This document shows, piece by piece, positions 8,359 through 19,466 of a stretch of DNA of 46,553 nt (positions within the stretch are counted from its first letter, which is position 1; every line of letters begins with the position of its first letter). A program made the translations under genes and the position numbers. This stretch comes from Solidesulfovibrio fructosivorans JJ] (lineage in GTDB: Bacteria; Desulfobacterota; Desulfovibrionia; Desulfovibrionales; Desulfovibrionaceae): positions 1-46,553 of the forward strand of contig NZ_AECZ01000032.1 of NCBI RefSeq assembly GCF_000179555.1, read 5' to 3'. The notes beneath the pieces are model-generated. The model was given only the letters and a program-made list of their open reading frames with translations, ran no database searches and was not told the origin of the DNA.

Positions 8359-9000
8359 ATGGCCACCACATCCGTGAGCACCAGCGACGTCGTCAATTGG
8401 GCGTATCAATATAGCCTTGCCTGCGCCAAGCTTACCTCCGCCCAGAGCGCGGCCTCGTCGTCGTCCAATCGCCGGGCCGACATCGCGACGGCCCAGGCCG
8501 ATTTCAACAATACCATGATCAGCCTGCTGCCCACGGACGTCCAATCGAGCGTCCAGGTGCAATACATGCAGGCCTACACGAGCTATAATACGGCGATGGC
8601 CTCGACCACTTCGGAGGCCGGCAGACAAGCCGCGATGGCCAGCCTGTACGACACCCTGAGCGGCATCACCCTGCCCACAGCCAGCAACGCCACTATCAAT
8701 ATTTCCAACGCCATGGCCAACATCGCGTCCATGGCCTCCAACGCCGGAACCGCCTGGCTCGCCGCCGTGGCCAGCGGGGCGAATATCATGAATACCCAGG
8801 CCGCCAGCTACACCGAGTCCCTGAAAACCATGCTCTCCAATGCCGGCATGGACACCTCGGGCATCACCAGCCCGACCATCTCCACCCAAGCGGCCTCGAC
8901 CTTCGCCGCCGCCTCGGCCGCCGCCGCAACCGGCGGCACTTCGGGCGCTATCCTCAACGCCGCCCTGGTCGGCTATATTTTGGCCAACGATACCTCGTAA
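8359..9000 (+). CDS. Ala/Ser/Thr-rich helical protein, unknown
   Basis: A 213-residue protein dominated by Ala, Ser, Thr and Asn, with one Cys, few charged residues and no signal peptide. The pattern suggests long amphipathic helices broken by STSD/TSGITSPT linkers, with an Ala-rich tract (AASTFAAASAAAATGG) before a hydrophobic C-terminus (ILNAALVGYILAND). Composition like this is seen in flagellin-like, PE/PPE-like or other secreted structural proteins, but I see no signature of any named family. The start is set by GGAGGCACAT directly before the ATG. A repeat copy of the dispersed palindrome family follows 41 bases after the stop. Confidence 0.75.
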   Translation: MATTSVSTSDVVNWAYQYSLACAKLTSAQSAASSSSNRRADIATAQADFNNTMISLLPTDVQSSVQVQYMQAYTSYNTAMASTTSEAGRQAAMASLYDTLSGITLPTASNATINISNAMANIASMASNAGTAWLAAVASGANIMNTQAASYTESLKTMLSNAGMDTSGITSPTISTQAASTFAAASAAAATGGTSGAILNAALVGYILANDTS

Positions 9001-9040
9001 GATGGGAAGATGAGGGAAGATGAAGAGATGAGAAGAGAAT

Positions 9041-9106
9041 GCGAGAGGGGAAACCCTTTAAAAAGGGTTCTCCCCTCTCGCGCTCTCCCCTTCCTAAAGT
9101 TTTCAA
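9041..9106 (+). repeat. Dispersed palindromic repeat, copy C
   Basis: Imperfect inverted repeat (GCGAGAGGGG ... CCCCTCTCGC, 9041-9081) with AAACCC/GGGTT inner arms and tail CCCCTTCCTAAAGTTTTCAA. It lies tail to tail with copy D. Confidence 0.75.
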
Positions 9107-9141
9107 TAGACAGAGAGGTCACCGTTACACTCTAATTTTAT

Positions 9142-9203
9142 TGAAAGTCTTTGGAAAGGGGGTGCCGGGGGGAAACCTTTCTTCAGAAAGGTTTCCCCCC
9201 GGC
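9142..9203 (-). repeat. Dispersed palindromic repeat, copy D
   Basis: Perfect inverted repeat 9164-9203 (GCCGGGGGGAAACCTTTCT and its complement around a 2-base centre) with its tail CCTTTCCAAAGACTTTCA running leftwards. The stop codon of the minus-strand glycosyltransferase (9183-9185) sits in its centre. Confidence 0.82.
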
Positions 9204-10679
9204 ATGCTTTTTCCCATCCCCCCGGCGGCGGGTCAGGACGAGGCCGCTTGCCGGACAGGTCATGATGACCTCGAAGCGGTCGGCCACCTTCGGGGTGGCG
9301 GCGAGATCGGCCGGCATGATGCCGTAGGCGGCCTTGGGCAGGTATTCCAGGCCCCGCACCGTGTCCACGTAGGCCATGCGCAAATGGCGCACGTAATAAT
9401 CCAGGGTATGTATGGCCATGTGGGACACGGCGATGCCGATTTTCTCGCGGGTGAAATTGCGCGGGTAGTTCTCGCGCGCGATGCGCCGCATAAAGGGCCG
9501 TGAACAGGCGTCGTTGCGCCAGGTAAACGTATAGGCGAGATTGGCGGCCCGGGCGAAATTCCCGCACGCGATCAGACACAGCCCGACCAAAAGGCCCCCG
9601 CCGGCCCATCGCCACGCCCTCCCCGGCGGCAGGCAGCCGATGCCGCCGCACACGGCCAGCACCAGCACCGGCCATAAAAACAACATCCCCCGCTCCATGA
9701 GGTACGGCGTGCCGAACAGGGCATGTTCAACGGTCACGCCGGCCCAGACGATGCCGTAAAAGGCCAGCAACGTGAAAAAGGCCGTGGCGATCGGCCGCCG
9801 TGGCCCCGTCCAGGCGCGCGTGGCCACGGCGGCAAGCGCGAGCCCCGTCAAAAGGCCCATGGCCATCCAGGCGAGAAGCCTGGGCAAGGCCGGGTCGATG
9901 CCGGTGCGGTAGAGCGTGACCGCAAACAGGCTGGTCAAGCCGCCGCCGACAAACCCGTCGGCGCTGCCCCACCAGTATTCGTTATGCTTCGCGGCAATGC
10001 GCATGGTCGGGCCGTAGATGACGCTCAGACCGACCAGCGTCGCCAGGACGGGCAGGCAGGCGGCGGCAAGCGCCCTTCCACGCGGCCGAGAGCCCTGGCG
10101 GGCTTGCCAGGCAAACCGGATCACGGCCAGCGCCAGGGCGGTAAGGTAGGCGTAGAGAAAGGACAGGTTGGCCAGGGCGGCCAGGGCGAAAAAAACCAAA
10201 TGCCACGGCGGCCGCCGCGCATCCCGAGCCGCCAGCAGCCGGGAAAGGCCCAGCATGGTCAGTCCCAGGCCCAGGGCGTAGCCACGGCCGACGGAGAAGA
10301 AATCGAGCAGATACGGATTGGCCGTCAGCAGCGCCGTCGCGGCCGTAACGGCCCAGCCGTCAAAAAGCCGGGCGCTTAGCCGGTAGGCCAGGCAAAGATA
10401 GCAGATGCCGCCGGCCAGCGCCGGCAACCGCACCGCCCAGTCGTGTTCGCCGAAAACCGTCAGGCACAGGTTGATCAGCCAGGAATTGAGCAGATGCACG
10501 TTGAGCCCGGCGAAAAAAGAAGGCGTGATGAAGGAAAAAAACCCGGGATAGGGCAAGGCCTCGGCGGTCCAGGCCTCGTCGCAGGTCATGGACAAACTCA
10601 AGGCCCGCCAGGCGACGTAGACGATCAGCCCGGCGATAAGGACCTTGGCGGTCAAACGCGGCAGACGGTCGGCGCTCAT
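9183..10679 (-). CDS. GT-C (ArnT/GT39-like) membrane glycosyltransferase
   Basis: A 498-residue polytopic protein with about ten hydrophobic helices. The first extracytoplasmic loop carries the acidic pair MTCDEAWTAE (D34, E35) that is catalytic or metal-binding in GT-C lipid-linked sugar transferases such as ArnT/PMT. A soluble C-terminal third follows the last helix. Such enzymes move a sugar from a polyprenyl carrier to an acceptor outside the membrane; substrate is not predictable here. Its ATG overlaps the stop of the upstream gene (ATGA, 10676-10679), so translation is coupled. The last residues (HAGGKPF) and the stop are encoded by repeat copy D, which suggests the repeat replaced the original 3' end. 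Confidence 0.85.
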   Translation of the reverse strand: MSADRLPRLTAKVLIAGLIVYVAWRALSLSMTCDEAWTAEALPYPGFFSFITPSFFAGLNVHLLNSWLINLCLTVFGEHDWAVRLPALAGGICYLCLAYRLSARLFDGWAVTAATALLTANPYLLDFFSVGRGYALGLGLTMLGLSRLLAARDARRPPWHLVFFALAALANLSFLYAYLTALALAVIRFAWQARQGSRPRGRALAAACLPVLATLVGLSVIYGPTMRIAAKHNEYWWGSADGFVGGGLTSLFAVTLYRTGIDPALPRLLAWMAMGLLTGLALAAVATRAWTGPRRPIATAFFTLLAFYGIVWAGVTVEHALFGTPYLMERGMLFLWPVLVLAVCGGIGCLPPGRAWRWAGGGLLVGLCLIACGNFARAANLAYTFTWRNDACSRPFMRRIARENYPRNFTREKIGIAVSHMAIHTLDYYVRHLRMAYVDTVRGLEYLPKAAYGIMPADLAATPKVADRFEVIMTCPASGLVLTRRRGDGKKHAGGKPF

Positions 10680-11262
10680 GGGGACACCGCCGGATCGCCG
10701 GGCACGGGCAGCAGTTGGAGCATGGTGAAGGTCGCGGCAAGAGGTCTGGGGTCGTCCGCGGCGAAATCGTCGCCGCCGTGGTTCCAGGCCCGGTAGGCGA
10801 AGCTGATCCGGTTGTCCCCGGCCCGGGAAGTGAAGTCGCGGCAGGCGGGATGGCCGGCGTCGTCGGGAAGCCCGCTTTTCCGGGCGTCATAGGCGGCGAC
10901 CGGATGTTCGTTGACCGCCACCGCGACGGTCTGATCGCGCACCGGCGACGTGAAGGCATAGCACAGGCGCAGGCGCATGGGCGCAAGCGTGTGAAAGCGC
11001 AGCCGCGTCTTCGGGCCGTAGCCCCAGAGGATCTTTTCGCCGTGCGGCCCGGTCTCCAAGGCGGTCTGCGCGCCCTTGGAGCGGGCATCCAGGGGCAGAA
11101 AGAAGGCCGGCGGCACCGGCCCCAGGTCCCGGGCCAAATCCCGCCAGGGCGTGGCGTGGCGCTCGTGTGCGACCAAAAGCGCCACGAGCACAAACACAAG
11201 CCCCCCGAAAACGAGCCGGCGCCCCGTCCGCGACGTCCTCTCCTTGTTCCGGTGGCCCGCCA

Positions 11263-11266
<4 letters not shown>
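10676..11266 (-). CDS. Small membrane-anchored protein, unknown
   Basis: A 196-residue protein with a basic N-terminus and one transmembrane helix (LVFGGLVFVLVALLVAH, about residues 18-35), then a soluble domain outside the membrane that looks beta-rich (TRLRFHTLAPMRLRLCYAF, VAVAVNEHPVAAYD), like a carbohydrate-binding or jelly-roll module. No family is recognised. It starts at ATGATG overlapping the stop of the (p)ppGpp gene and ends overlapping the start of the glycosyltransferase. This sandwiching suggests it works with the glycosyltransferase, perhaps as an accessory subunit. That role is inferred from position only. Confidence 0.75.
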
Positions 11267-13494
<2,228 letters not shown>

Positions 13495-13530
13495 GACCGG
13501 CCCGGCCTCGTCCATCCGGGCGTGGGAGCG

Positions 13531-15207
13531 TTATTTTTCCAGGCGGAAGGTCTGTTTGTCCCGCGGCACCCACCACTTGGTGAAGTTGTAGGTGATGCCG
13601 GCCGGCGCCACGGCCACGTTTTGAAAACGCGAGGACAAAATCGGCAGGGCATAGGGCGCGTAGAGAAAAAGATAGGGCTGTTCGCGGTGCAAAATCTCCT
13701 GGAAGGCGTCGTAGATCTTCTTGCGCTTGGCCATATCCACGGTGTGCCGGCCCTCCTCCAGCAGCGCGTCGGCCTTGGCGTTTTTGAACCCCACGAAATT
13801 GAGCCCCCCGGGCACGGCGCGGCTGCTGTGCCACACGTCGTAGGCGTCCGGGTCCTGGGTGATGGTCCAGCCGAGAATGAGAGCGTCGAAATTGCCCTTG
13901 TTCACGAATTCCTTGATGAAGGAGGCCCACTCCACGGTGCGGATGGACACCTTGACGCCGATGGCCGCCAGCTCGCTTTGGATGATGGTGGCGCTTTTGA
14001 TCCGTTGATCGTTGCCCTGGTTGGTGAGAATGGTGAAGCGAAACGGCCGGCCCGAGGCGTCCTCGAGCACGCCGTCGCCGTTTCGGTCCTTCCAGCCCGC
14101 CTCGGCCAGCATTTTCTTGGCCAGGGCCGGATCGTAGGCATAATCCGTAATGGACGTGTCGTAGACCCAGGTGCCGGGCTTGTAGGGGCCGACGGTGGGC
14201 ATGCCGAGGCCAAGCACGGCGCCCTTGACCACGTCTTCCTTGTTCACGGCGTGGGCGAAGGCCTGTCGCACCCGGACATCGCTGAAAAACGGGCTTTTGA
14301 GGTTGTAGGCGAGATACGTGTAGGCGAAGGAGAGGTATTTGAACTTGCGCCAGTCCGCCTCCCAGCGAGGTCCCTTGGTCTGGTAGAGGTACTGCTGGGG
14401 GGTGAGCCCCATCATGTCCACGCCGCCGGCCTTGAGTTCCAGGAACATGGTCGCGGTGTCCGGGATGATGCGGTAGACGACCTGGTCGATATGGGGCCGG
14501 CCCTCGAAATAGTCCGGGTTGGCGTCGAGCACCAGCCGCCGGCCGGGTTCCCAGGAAACCAGCTTGTACGGCCCCGCGCCCACGGGCTCCCGGGCGTACT
14601 TGGTGTTCATGAGATCCTGGCCCTTAAGAACATGCTCGGGCAGGATGGCCAAGGCCCAGGTGACAAGCGACCGCGCAAAGGGCTCGGCGTAACGCACCTC
14701 GAAGGAATACTTGCCCGTGACGGTGAAGCTCTTGATCGCCTTGTAGTCCCCGGCATAGGCCGTGGGCGTCTTGGGGTCGATCATGAGCTTGTAGGTGAAT
14801 TCCACGTCCGCGGCCGTGAGCTCCACCCCGTCTGTCCAGCGGATGCCGGGCTTGAGCCAGAATTTGAGGAGCTTGCCGTCCTCGTCCACTTCGTAGCGCT
14901 CGGCGGCCCAGCATTCGAGCTTGATGTCCTTGTCGTAGCGCAGCGGGGCGACGTAGAGCAGGTTGGCCACCTCGCTGGAGGCGGAATCGGTCGACAGGGG
15001 GGGAATGAGGTTCGACGGCTCGCCGATGCTGGCTATGACGATGCGGCCGCCGTCGACCGGTTTTTCCGGGGAGACGGCCGGCGCGGCGGCCGTTGCCGGT
15101 TTGGCCGTTTTTTTTGCGCCCGCAGGCTGGTCCGAAGGCCCCTGACAGCCGCAACAAAACGCCGTAACAAGAAGAAAAACCAAAAAAACGACGCGCGCCA
15201 CCCGCAT
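13531..15207 (-). CDS. Oligopeptide/dipeptide ABC transporter substrate-binding lipoprotein
   Basis: A 558-residue family 5 extracellular solute-binding protein (DppA/OppA type). The N-terminus is a lipoprotein signal (VVFLVFLLVTAFCCGC, probable lipid-modified Cys near residue 18-20), followed by a low-complexity Ala/Lys/Pro linker. The mature domain has the family landmarks PLRYD, FWLKPGIRWTDG, EPVGAGPYKL, SDVRVRQAFAHAVNK and YDPALAKKMLAEAGW. It should deliver peptides or related ligands to an inner-membrane ABC transporter, but no permease or ATPase gene is adjacent. Start ATG 15207 follows AAAAGGAGA. It ends 36 bases before the (p)ppGpp gene, so it may head a minus-strand operon of four genes. 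Confidence 0.9.
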   Translation of the reverse strand: MRVARVVFLVFLLVTAFCCGCQGPSDQPAGAKKTAKPATAAAPAVSPEKPVDGGRIVIASIGEPSNLIPPLSTDSASSEVANLLYVAPLRYDKDIKLECWAAERYEVDEDGKLLKFWLKPGIRWTDGVELTAADVEFTYKLMIDPKTPTAYAGDYKAIKSFTVTGKYSFEVRYAEPFARSLVTWALAILPEHVLKGQDLMNTKYAREPVGAGPYKLVSWEPGRRLVLDANPDYFEGRPHIDQVVYRIIPDTATMFLELKAGGVDMMGLTPQQYLYQTKGPRWEADWRKFKYLSFAYTYLAYNLKSPFFSDVRVRQAFAHAVNKEDVVKGAVLGLGMPTVGPYKPGTWVYDTSITDYAYDPALAKKMLAEAGWKDRNGDGVLEDASGRPFRFTILTNQGNDQRIKSATIIQSELAAIGVKVSIRTVEWASFIKEFVNKGNFDALILGWTITQDPDAYDVWHSSRAVPGGLNFVGFKNAKADALLEEGRHTVDMAKRKKIYDAFQEILHREQPYLFLYAPYALPILSSRFQNVAVAPAGITYNFTKWWVPRDKQTFRLEK

Positions 15208-15505
15208 AGTTCTCCTTTTCGCTTGCATCATCCGCCAAATTCGCCATATTGAACCGGATGCGCAAGGCCTCGTGTGTTATGCCTTATACGGGGCCAGCGC
15301 AAAATAAAAGCCCTTTTTCCCGTTCGGCCGCCGCAGCGCCCCGTCATCGCCCGGGCAAGGGGCAGGTTCGCGATTATTACGTTCCCAAACGGTCCGGAAT
15401 CTGTTATTGGGCGCGCCTTGTCCCGGGTTCCGCCCGTTTTCGACCGCGTTTTTCCAAAGCTGTGCCCAACGGGACAAGCCATGCCCCTTAAGGAGTCGTA
15501 GGCCC
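15208..15505. other. Intergenic region between divergent genes
   Basis: It holds no gene. Promoters for the peptide-binding lipoprotein (minus) and the SNF2 helicase (plus) must lie here. I see no confident promoter or operator. Confidence 0.4.
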
Positions 15506-18500
15506 ATGGCCCCTGGAACCGAAGAAACGAAAATAAAATCACTGCTCTCGGAGTTCGTCCGGGAAACGATACCGGAATACATCCTGGACGGCTCCCACGC
15601 CATTGTGGCCGCGGACGGCATCCAAAAGCTTTCCATCAACAAGCACGACCACTACTGGGACGTGGAAGGACAGGTGCAGGGCGACGATTTCCAGGTTTAT
15701 GCCTCGGAAGTCTCGGTCAACCTCAAGGAAGGCACCATCAATTTCTTCTGCAACTGTCCGGATTCGTTCTCCGGCGTGTGCCGCCACGTCGGGGCCACGG
15801 CCCTGCAGTGCATCCGAAACCTGGACGCCGCCGAGGGAGGCGACGCCGAAAGTCCGGCCGTGCCGCGCAGCGAATGGCGACAGACCTTCCGCACCTATTT
15901 CTCCTCGGAGCCCGAACCGGAACCCGGCCGCCACTATCTCATCTTCCGCTTCCACCCCGAGCCAGGCCGGCTCCAGGTGGCCTTTTTCCGGGCCCGGCAA
16001 AACAAGTCCGGCATCTCGCAGGTCCACTCCGAGATCACCCTGGAACAGATCATCAAGAATCCGGACTGGTCCGAGCTGTCGCCCAAGCTGCCGGTGGTGG
16101 CCGAAATGCTCTACCACCACCTGGATTACGCCGGGCACCGGGTGGAGCTGCCGCCGGGACTGCTCGCCTGGTTTTTCTGGGCCATCGGCAAGGAATACTA
16201 CCTCTACTGGCGCGACACCGAGCAGCCCGTGCGCATCGAGTCCAAGACCATGCGCCTGCAACTCGCCCCGAAACTCGCCGACGACGGCCTATCCTTCGAC
16301 ATCCTGCTCGGCAGCCCCGGCAAGTCGCCCTTCTCGATCCTCGGCCAGGAAGTCTATTTCTACGGCCAAATGCCGATCTGGGTCTGCTGGAAAAACGCCT
16401 TCTATCCGGTGCAGACGGGGCTGCCGCCGCAGCTCGTCTCGGACATGGTGCAGCAGCCGCCGTTTATTCCCACGGCCGACGTGTCGGAATTCCTGGACCG
16501 GGTCTGGACGCATCTGCCCATGGCCGACCTGTACGGCCAGGAAGAATTCCTGGTCAAAATGCAGCCCTTCTTCGTGCCGGCCACCTACGATCCCAAGATA
16601 TTCCTGGACGAGGAAGGCAGCCTGCTCACCTTGCAGATCCAGAACATCTACCAGACCGAGCACGGCGAGATCACGGTGCCGGGCCCCAACCCCGACCTCA
16701 TGACCGCCTCCTACCTTTACGAGGGCCGCTCCTATCTCATCGCCCGGGACTGCAACCACGAGCAGACGCTCATCAACATGCTCATGGACATGCGCTTCCA
16801 GGCCAGAAACAACGCCAACTGGTTCCTGGAGACCGAGGAGGCCATCGTCTTCCTCCTCGACGCCTATCCCAAGCTGGTGGAGAAGTACCGGGTTTACGGC
16901 GAAAAGAACCTGGCCCGCTACAAGGTGCGCCTGTCCACCCCGGTCATCGTGGCCGAGGTGGAGTCCAAGGAAGAGGAGAAGTGGTTCAACCTCGACTTGC
17001 AGGTGGCCTACGACGACCAGCGCGTACCGATCGAAAAGATCTGGAAGGCCTGGACCCAGGGCAAGCGCTACGTGCAGCTCAAGGACGGCTCATACACCAG
17101 CCTGCCCGAATCCTGGCTGGAGAAGCTGGCCCACAAGCTGCGGGCGCTCGGCTACGACACGGACAAGCCGCCCCAGACGAAATTCAAACAGTTCGAAGCC
17201 CCGGTGCTGGACAAGATCCTCGAGGACCTGCCCGAGGCCCGCACGGACTCGTTCTGGAACAACCTGCGCCAGAAGATCCACAGCTTCCGCGAGATCGTGC
17301 AGGTGCATCCGCCGCGGGGCCTCACCGCCGACCTGCGCCCCTACCAGCTTCAGGGCCTGTCCTACCTCAACTTCCTGCGGGAATACGGTTTCGGCGGCAT
17401 CCTGGCCGACGAGATGGGCCTCGGCAAGACGATCCAGACCTTGTCGTTCATCCAGCACAACGTGGAGCGCGGGATCAAGGGCCCGAACCTCATCGTGGTG
17501 CCGACCTCGGTCCTGCCCAACTGGGAGCGCGAGGCCGGGAAATTCGTGCCGGACCTGCGCCAGCTCATCATCTACGGCGCACGGCGCGAAAACATGTTCA
17601 AGAAGATCGGCGAGTCCGATCTGGTCATCACCACTTACGCCCTGCTGCGCCGGGACCTCGACGAACTGCTCAAGCACGAGTTCGCCACCATCATCCTGGA
17701 CGAGGCCCAGAACATCAAGAACCCCAACACGATCACGGCCCGTTCCGTGCGGCGCCTGTCCGGCAAGACGCGCCTTTGCCTGTCCGGCACGCCCATCGAG
17801 AACAACCTCTTCGAGTTGTGGTCGCTCTTTGAGTTCCTTATGCCGGGTTTTCTCGGCGGCCAGAACGCCTTCCAGCGCGGCATCGTCAAGCCGATCAAGG
17901 ACGGCGACGAGGAGACCCTCGACTACCTGCGCGGCCGGGTGCGGCCGTTCATCCTGCGGCGCACCAAGTCCGAGGTGGCCAAGGACCGGCCGCCCAAGGT
18001 GGAAAACGTCTACTACTGCAACCTGCTCGACGAGCAGCTCGACCTCTACGCGGCCCTGGCGAAAAAGCTCAAGGAACAGGTGCTGGCCACGGTGGACGAA
18101 AAGGGCATGGCCAAGTCGCAGATGTCCATTCTCGACGCCCTGCTCAAGCTGCGCCAGATCTGCTGCCACCCGAGACTGCTCAAGCTCGACCTGCCCGGTG
18201 TGAACACCAACCTGCCCTCGGGCAAGTTCGACGCCTTCAAGGACCTGATCACGGACTGCATCGAGGAAGGCCACAAGGTGCTCGTCTTCTCGCAGTTCGT
18301 GCAGATGCTCCACATCATCCGCTCGTGGGTGACCATCAGCCAGATTCCTTTTGCCTACCTCGACGGTTCGAGCAAGGACCGCTTCGATCAGGTCGACCGG
18401 TTCAACGAAGACGAGAACATCAAGGTGTTCCTCATTTCGCTTAAGGCCGGCGGCACGGGGCTCAACCTCACCAGCGCCGACTACGTCATCCACTACGATC

Positions 18501-18724
18501 CCTGGTGGAACCCGGCCGTGGAAAACCAGGCCACGGACCGCACCCACCGCATTGGCCAGCAGCGGCAGGTGTTCTCCTACAAGATGATCTGCCAGAACAC
18601 GGTGGAGGAAAAGATCCTCAAGCTGCAGGAACAGAAAAAGGACGTGGCCGAGGCCATCATTCCGGGCCAGGACGCATTCAAGTCCCTGACCAGGACCGAC
18701 CTGGAGTCGCTGTTCGAGGTGTAG
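15506..18724 (+). CDS. SWIM zinc-finger SNF2-family helicase
   Basis: A 1072-residue SNF2-type DNA translocase. A SWIM zinc finger lies near the N-terminus (CNCPDSFSGVCRH, C82, C84, C92, H94). A middle region of about 500 residues matches the bacterial SNF2-associated domains. The ATPase core follows: GGILADEMGLGKTIQT (Walker A near 635-642), ILDEAQNIKNP (DEAQ box, D732), LSGTPIENN, and in the second RecA lobe SLKAGGTGLNL and ATDRTHRIGQ. Such proteins move on duplex DNA and remodel protein-DNA complexes; bacterial members with SWIM fingers are mostly uncharacterised. The start has AAGGAG 10 bases upstream; a longer frame from 15407 lacks one. It ends at a strong terminator and looks monocistronic. 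Confidence 0.92.
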   Translation: MAPGTEETKIKSLLSEFVRETIPEYILDGSHAIVAADGIQKLSINKHDHYWDVEGQVQGDDFQVYASEVSVNLKEGTINFFCNCPDSFSGVCRHVGATALQCIRNLDAAEGGDAESPAVPRSEWRQTFRTYFSSEPEPEPGRHYLIFRFHPEPGRLQVAFFRARQNKSGISQVHSEITLEQIIKNPDWSELSPKLPVVAEMLYHHLDYAGHRVELPPGLLAWFFWAIGKEYYLYWRDTEQPVRIESKTMRLQLAPKLADDGLSFDILLGSPGKSPFSILGQEVYFYGQMPIWVCWKNAFYPVQTGLPPQLVSDMVQQPPFIPTADVSEFLDRVWTHLPMADLYGQEEFLVKMQPFFVPATYDPKIFLDEEGSLLTLQIQNIYQTEHGEITVPGPNPDLMTASYLYEGRSYLIARDCNHEQTLINMLMDMRFQARNNANWFLETEEAIVFLLDAYPKLVEKYRVYGEKNLARYKVRLSTPVIVAEVESKEEEKWFNLDLQVAYDDQRVPIEKIWKAWTQGKRYVQLKDGSYTSLPESWLEKLAHKLRALGYDTDKPPQTKFKQFEAPVLDKILEDLPEARTDSFWNNLRQKIHSFREIVQVHPPRGLTADLRPYQLQGLSYLNFLREYGFGGILADEMGLGKTIQTLSFIQHNVERGIKGPNLIVVPTSVLPNWEREAGKFVPDLRQLIIYGARRENMFKKIGESDLVITTYALLRRDLDELLKHEFATIILDEAQNIKNPNTITARSVRRLSGKTRLCLSGTPIENNLFELWSLFEFLMPGFLGGQNAFQRGIVKPIKDGDEETLDYLRGRVRPFILRRTKSEVAKDRPPKVENVYYCNLLDEQLDLYAALAKKLKEQVLATVDEKGMAKSQMSILDALLKLRQICCHPRLLKLDLPGVNTNLPSGKFDAFKDLITDCIEEGHKVLVFSQFVQMLHIIRSWVTISQIPFAYLDGSSKDRFDQVDRFNEDENIKVFLISLKAGGTGLNLTSADYVIHYDPWWNPAVENQATDRTHRIGQQRQVFSYKMICQNTVEEKILKLQEQKKDVAEAIIPGQDAFKSLTRTDLESLFEV

Positions 18725-18750
18725 GCGGGATACCGCCATTACAACAGAAA

Positions 18751-18774
18751 GGGGGCCGCCGGCCCCCTTTTTTT
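18751..18774 (+). terminator. Rho-independent terminator of the SNF2 gene
   Basis: GGGGGCC and GGCCCCC form a 7-bp stem with a 3-base loop, followed by seven T. It starts 27 bases past the stop. Confidence 0.9.
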
Positions 18775-19466
18775 GTGCCGTGGCCCCGTCATCGTCGCCC
18801 CGCCCGGCATGACAAATCTGTCAAAATACGCCGAAGGCAAAACAGCGCTGCCCGGTTGTCCCCAAGAAGCCCCGACGCCCAACAGGCGCGCCGGCCGGGT
18901 GGGACGCCCCGCTTTTTCAACGCAACGCGCAAGCGGGGGGGCTTCCCCTTTTCTTCCGGTCCGTTCCGCATCGCGCATCAAGCAACAGTCGGGAGAAACG
19001 GAGGCAATCCAACCTCCCGCGCGGCAATACATTGCCCGACGCGCCACATGCCGTTGCGACAAGGCCGTCTTCTTGGCGCGACGACCGCCCCGCCATGGAC
19101 CATGGCGAATATAACCATCATAACTTCTCTTCAAGCATCTTTTCCTGCCCGGCATTTCAAGTCCTGCCCGTCATGCCGCTCTTCTCCATAACTTCTGTTC
19201 AAGACAAAATATTCCGGCGCATTCCCCTCGCTTGCGGCCAGGTCCTGCATAACTCCGACATGGCTGTCGCATATGACGAAAAGTGGGACTCACCTCTTTG
19301 TCTCGAGGATGTTAAAAAAAATATCTTCGTGTATTCATAAACAGTTCCACCATGATTCTCTTCCGTCCCAGGCATGATGACTTGATATAAATAACGTTTT
19401 TTGTAAATTTTTATCAAATATGATCCGGCGACATGCACATTCTACGACGCCCCCCGGAGAGGCACC
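18775..19466. other. Long non-coding region
   Basis: About 690 bases without a convincing gene; the open frames on both strands are basic, lack ribosome sites and resemble no family. The left half is GC-rich with short inverted repeats. The right part (19120-19460) becomes AT-rich and contains a marked inverted repeat at 19382-19417 ahead of the double-cache gene. A non-coding RNA cannot be excluded. Confidence 0.5.
19382..19417 (+). promoter_or_regulatory. AT-rich inverted repeat upstream of the double-cache gene
   Basis: TTGATATAAAT (19382-19392) and ATTTTTATCAA (19407-19417) match in 10 of 11 positions as inverted arms around a 14-base centre. It lies 50 bases before the ATG in otherwise GC-rich DNA. 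It could be an operator, part of a promoter, or a leader hairpin. Confidence 0.4.

Noticed and set aside
18739-19191. Open frames on both strands after the SNF2 terminator
   Set aside because: Basic, repetitive-composition translations without ribosome sites or domains; treated as non-coding.
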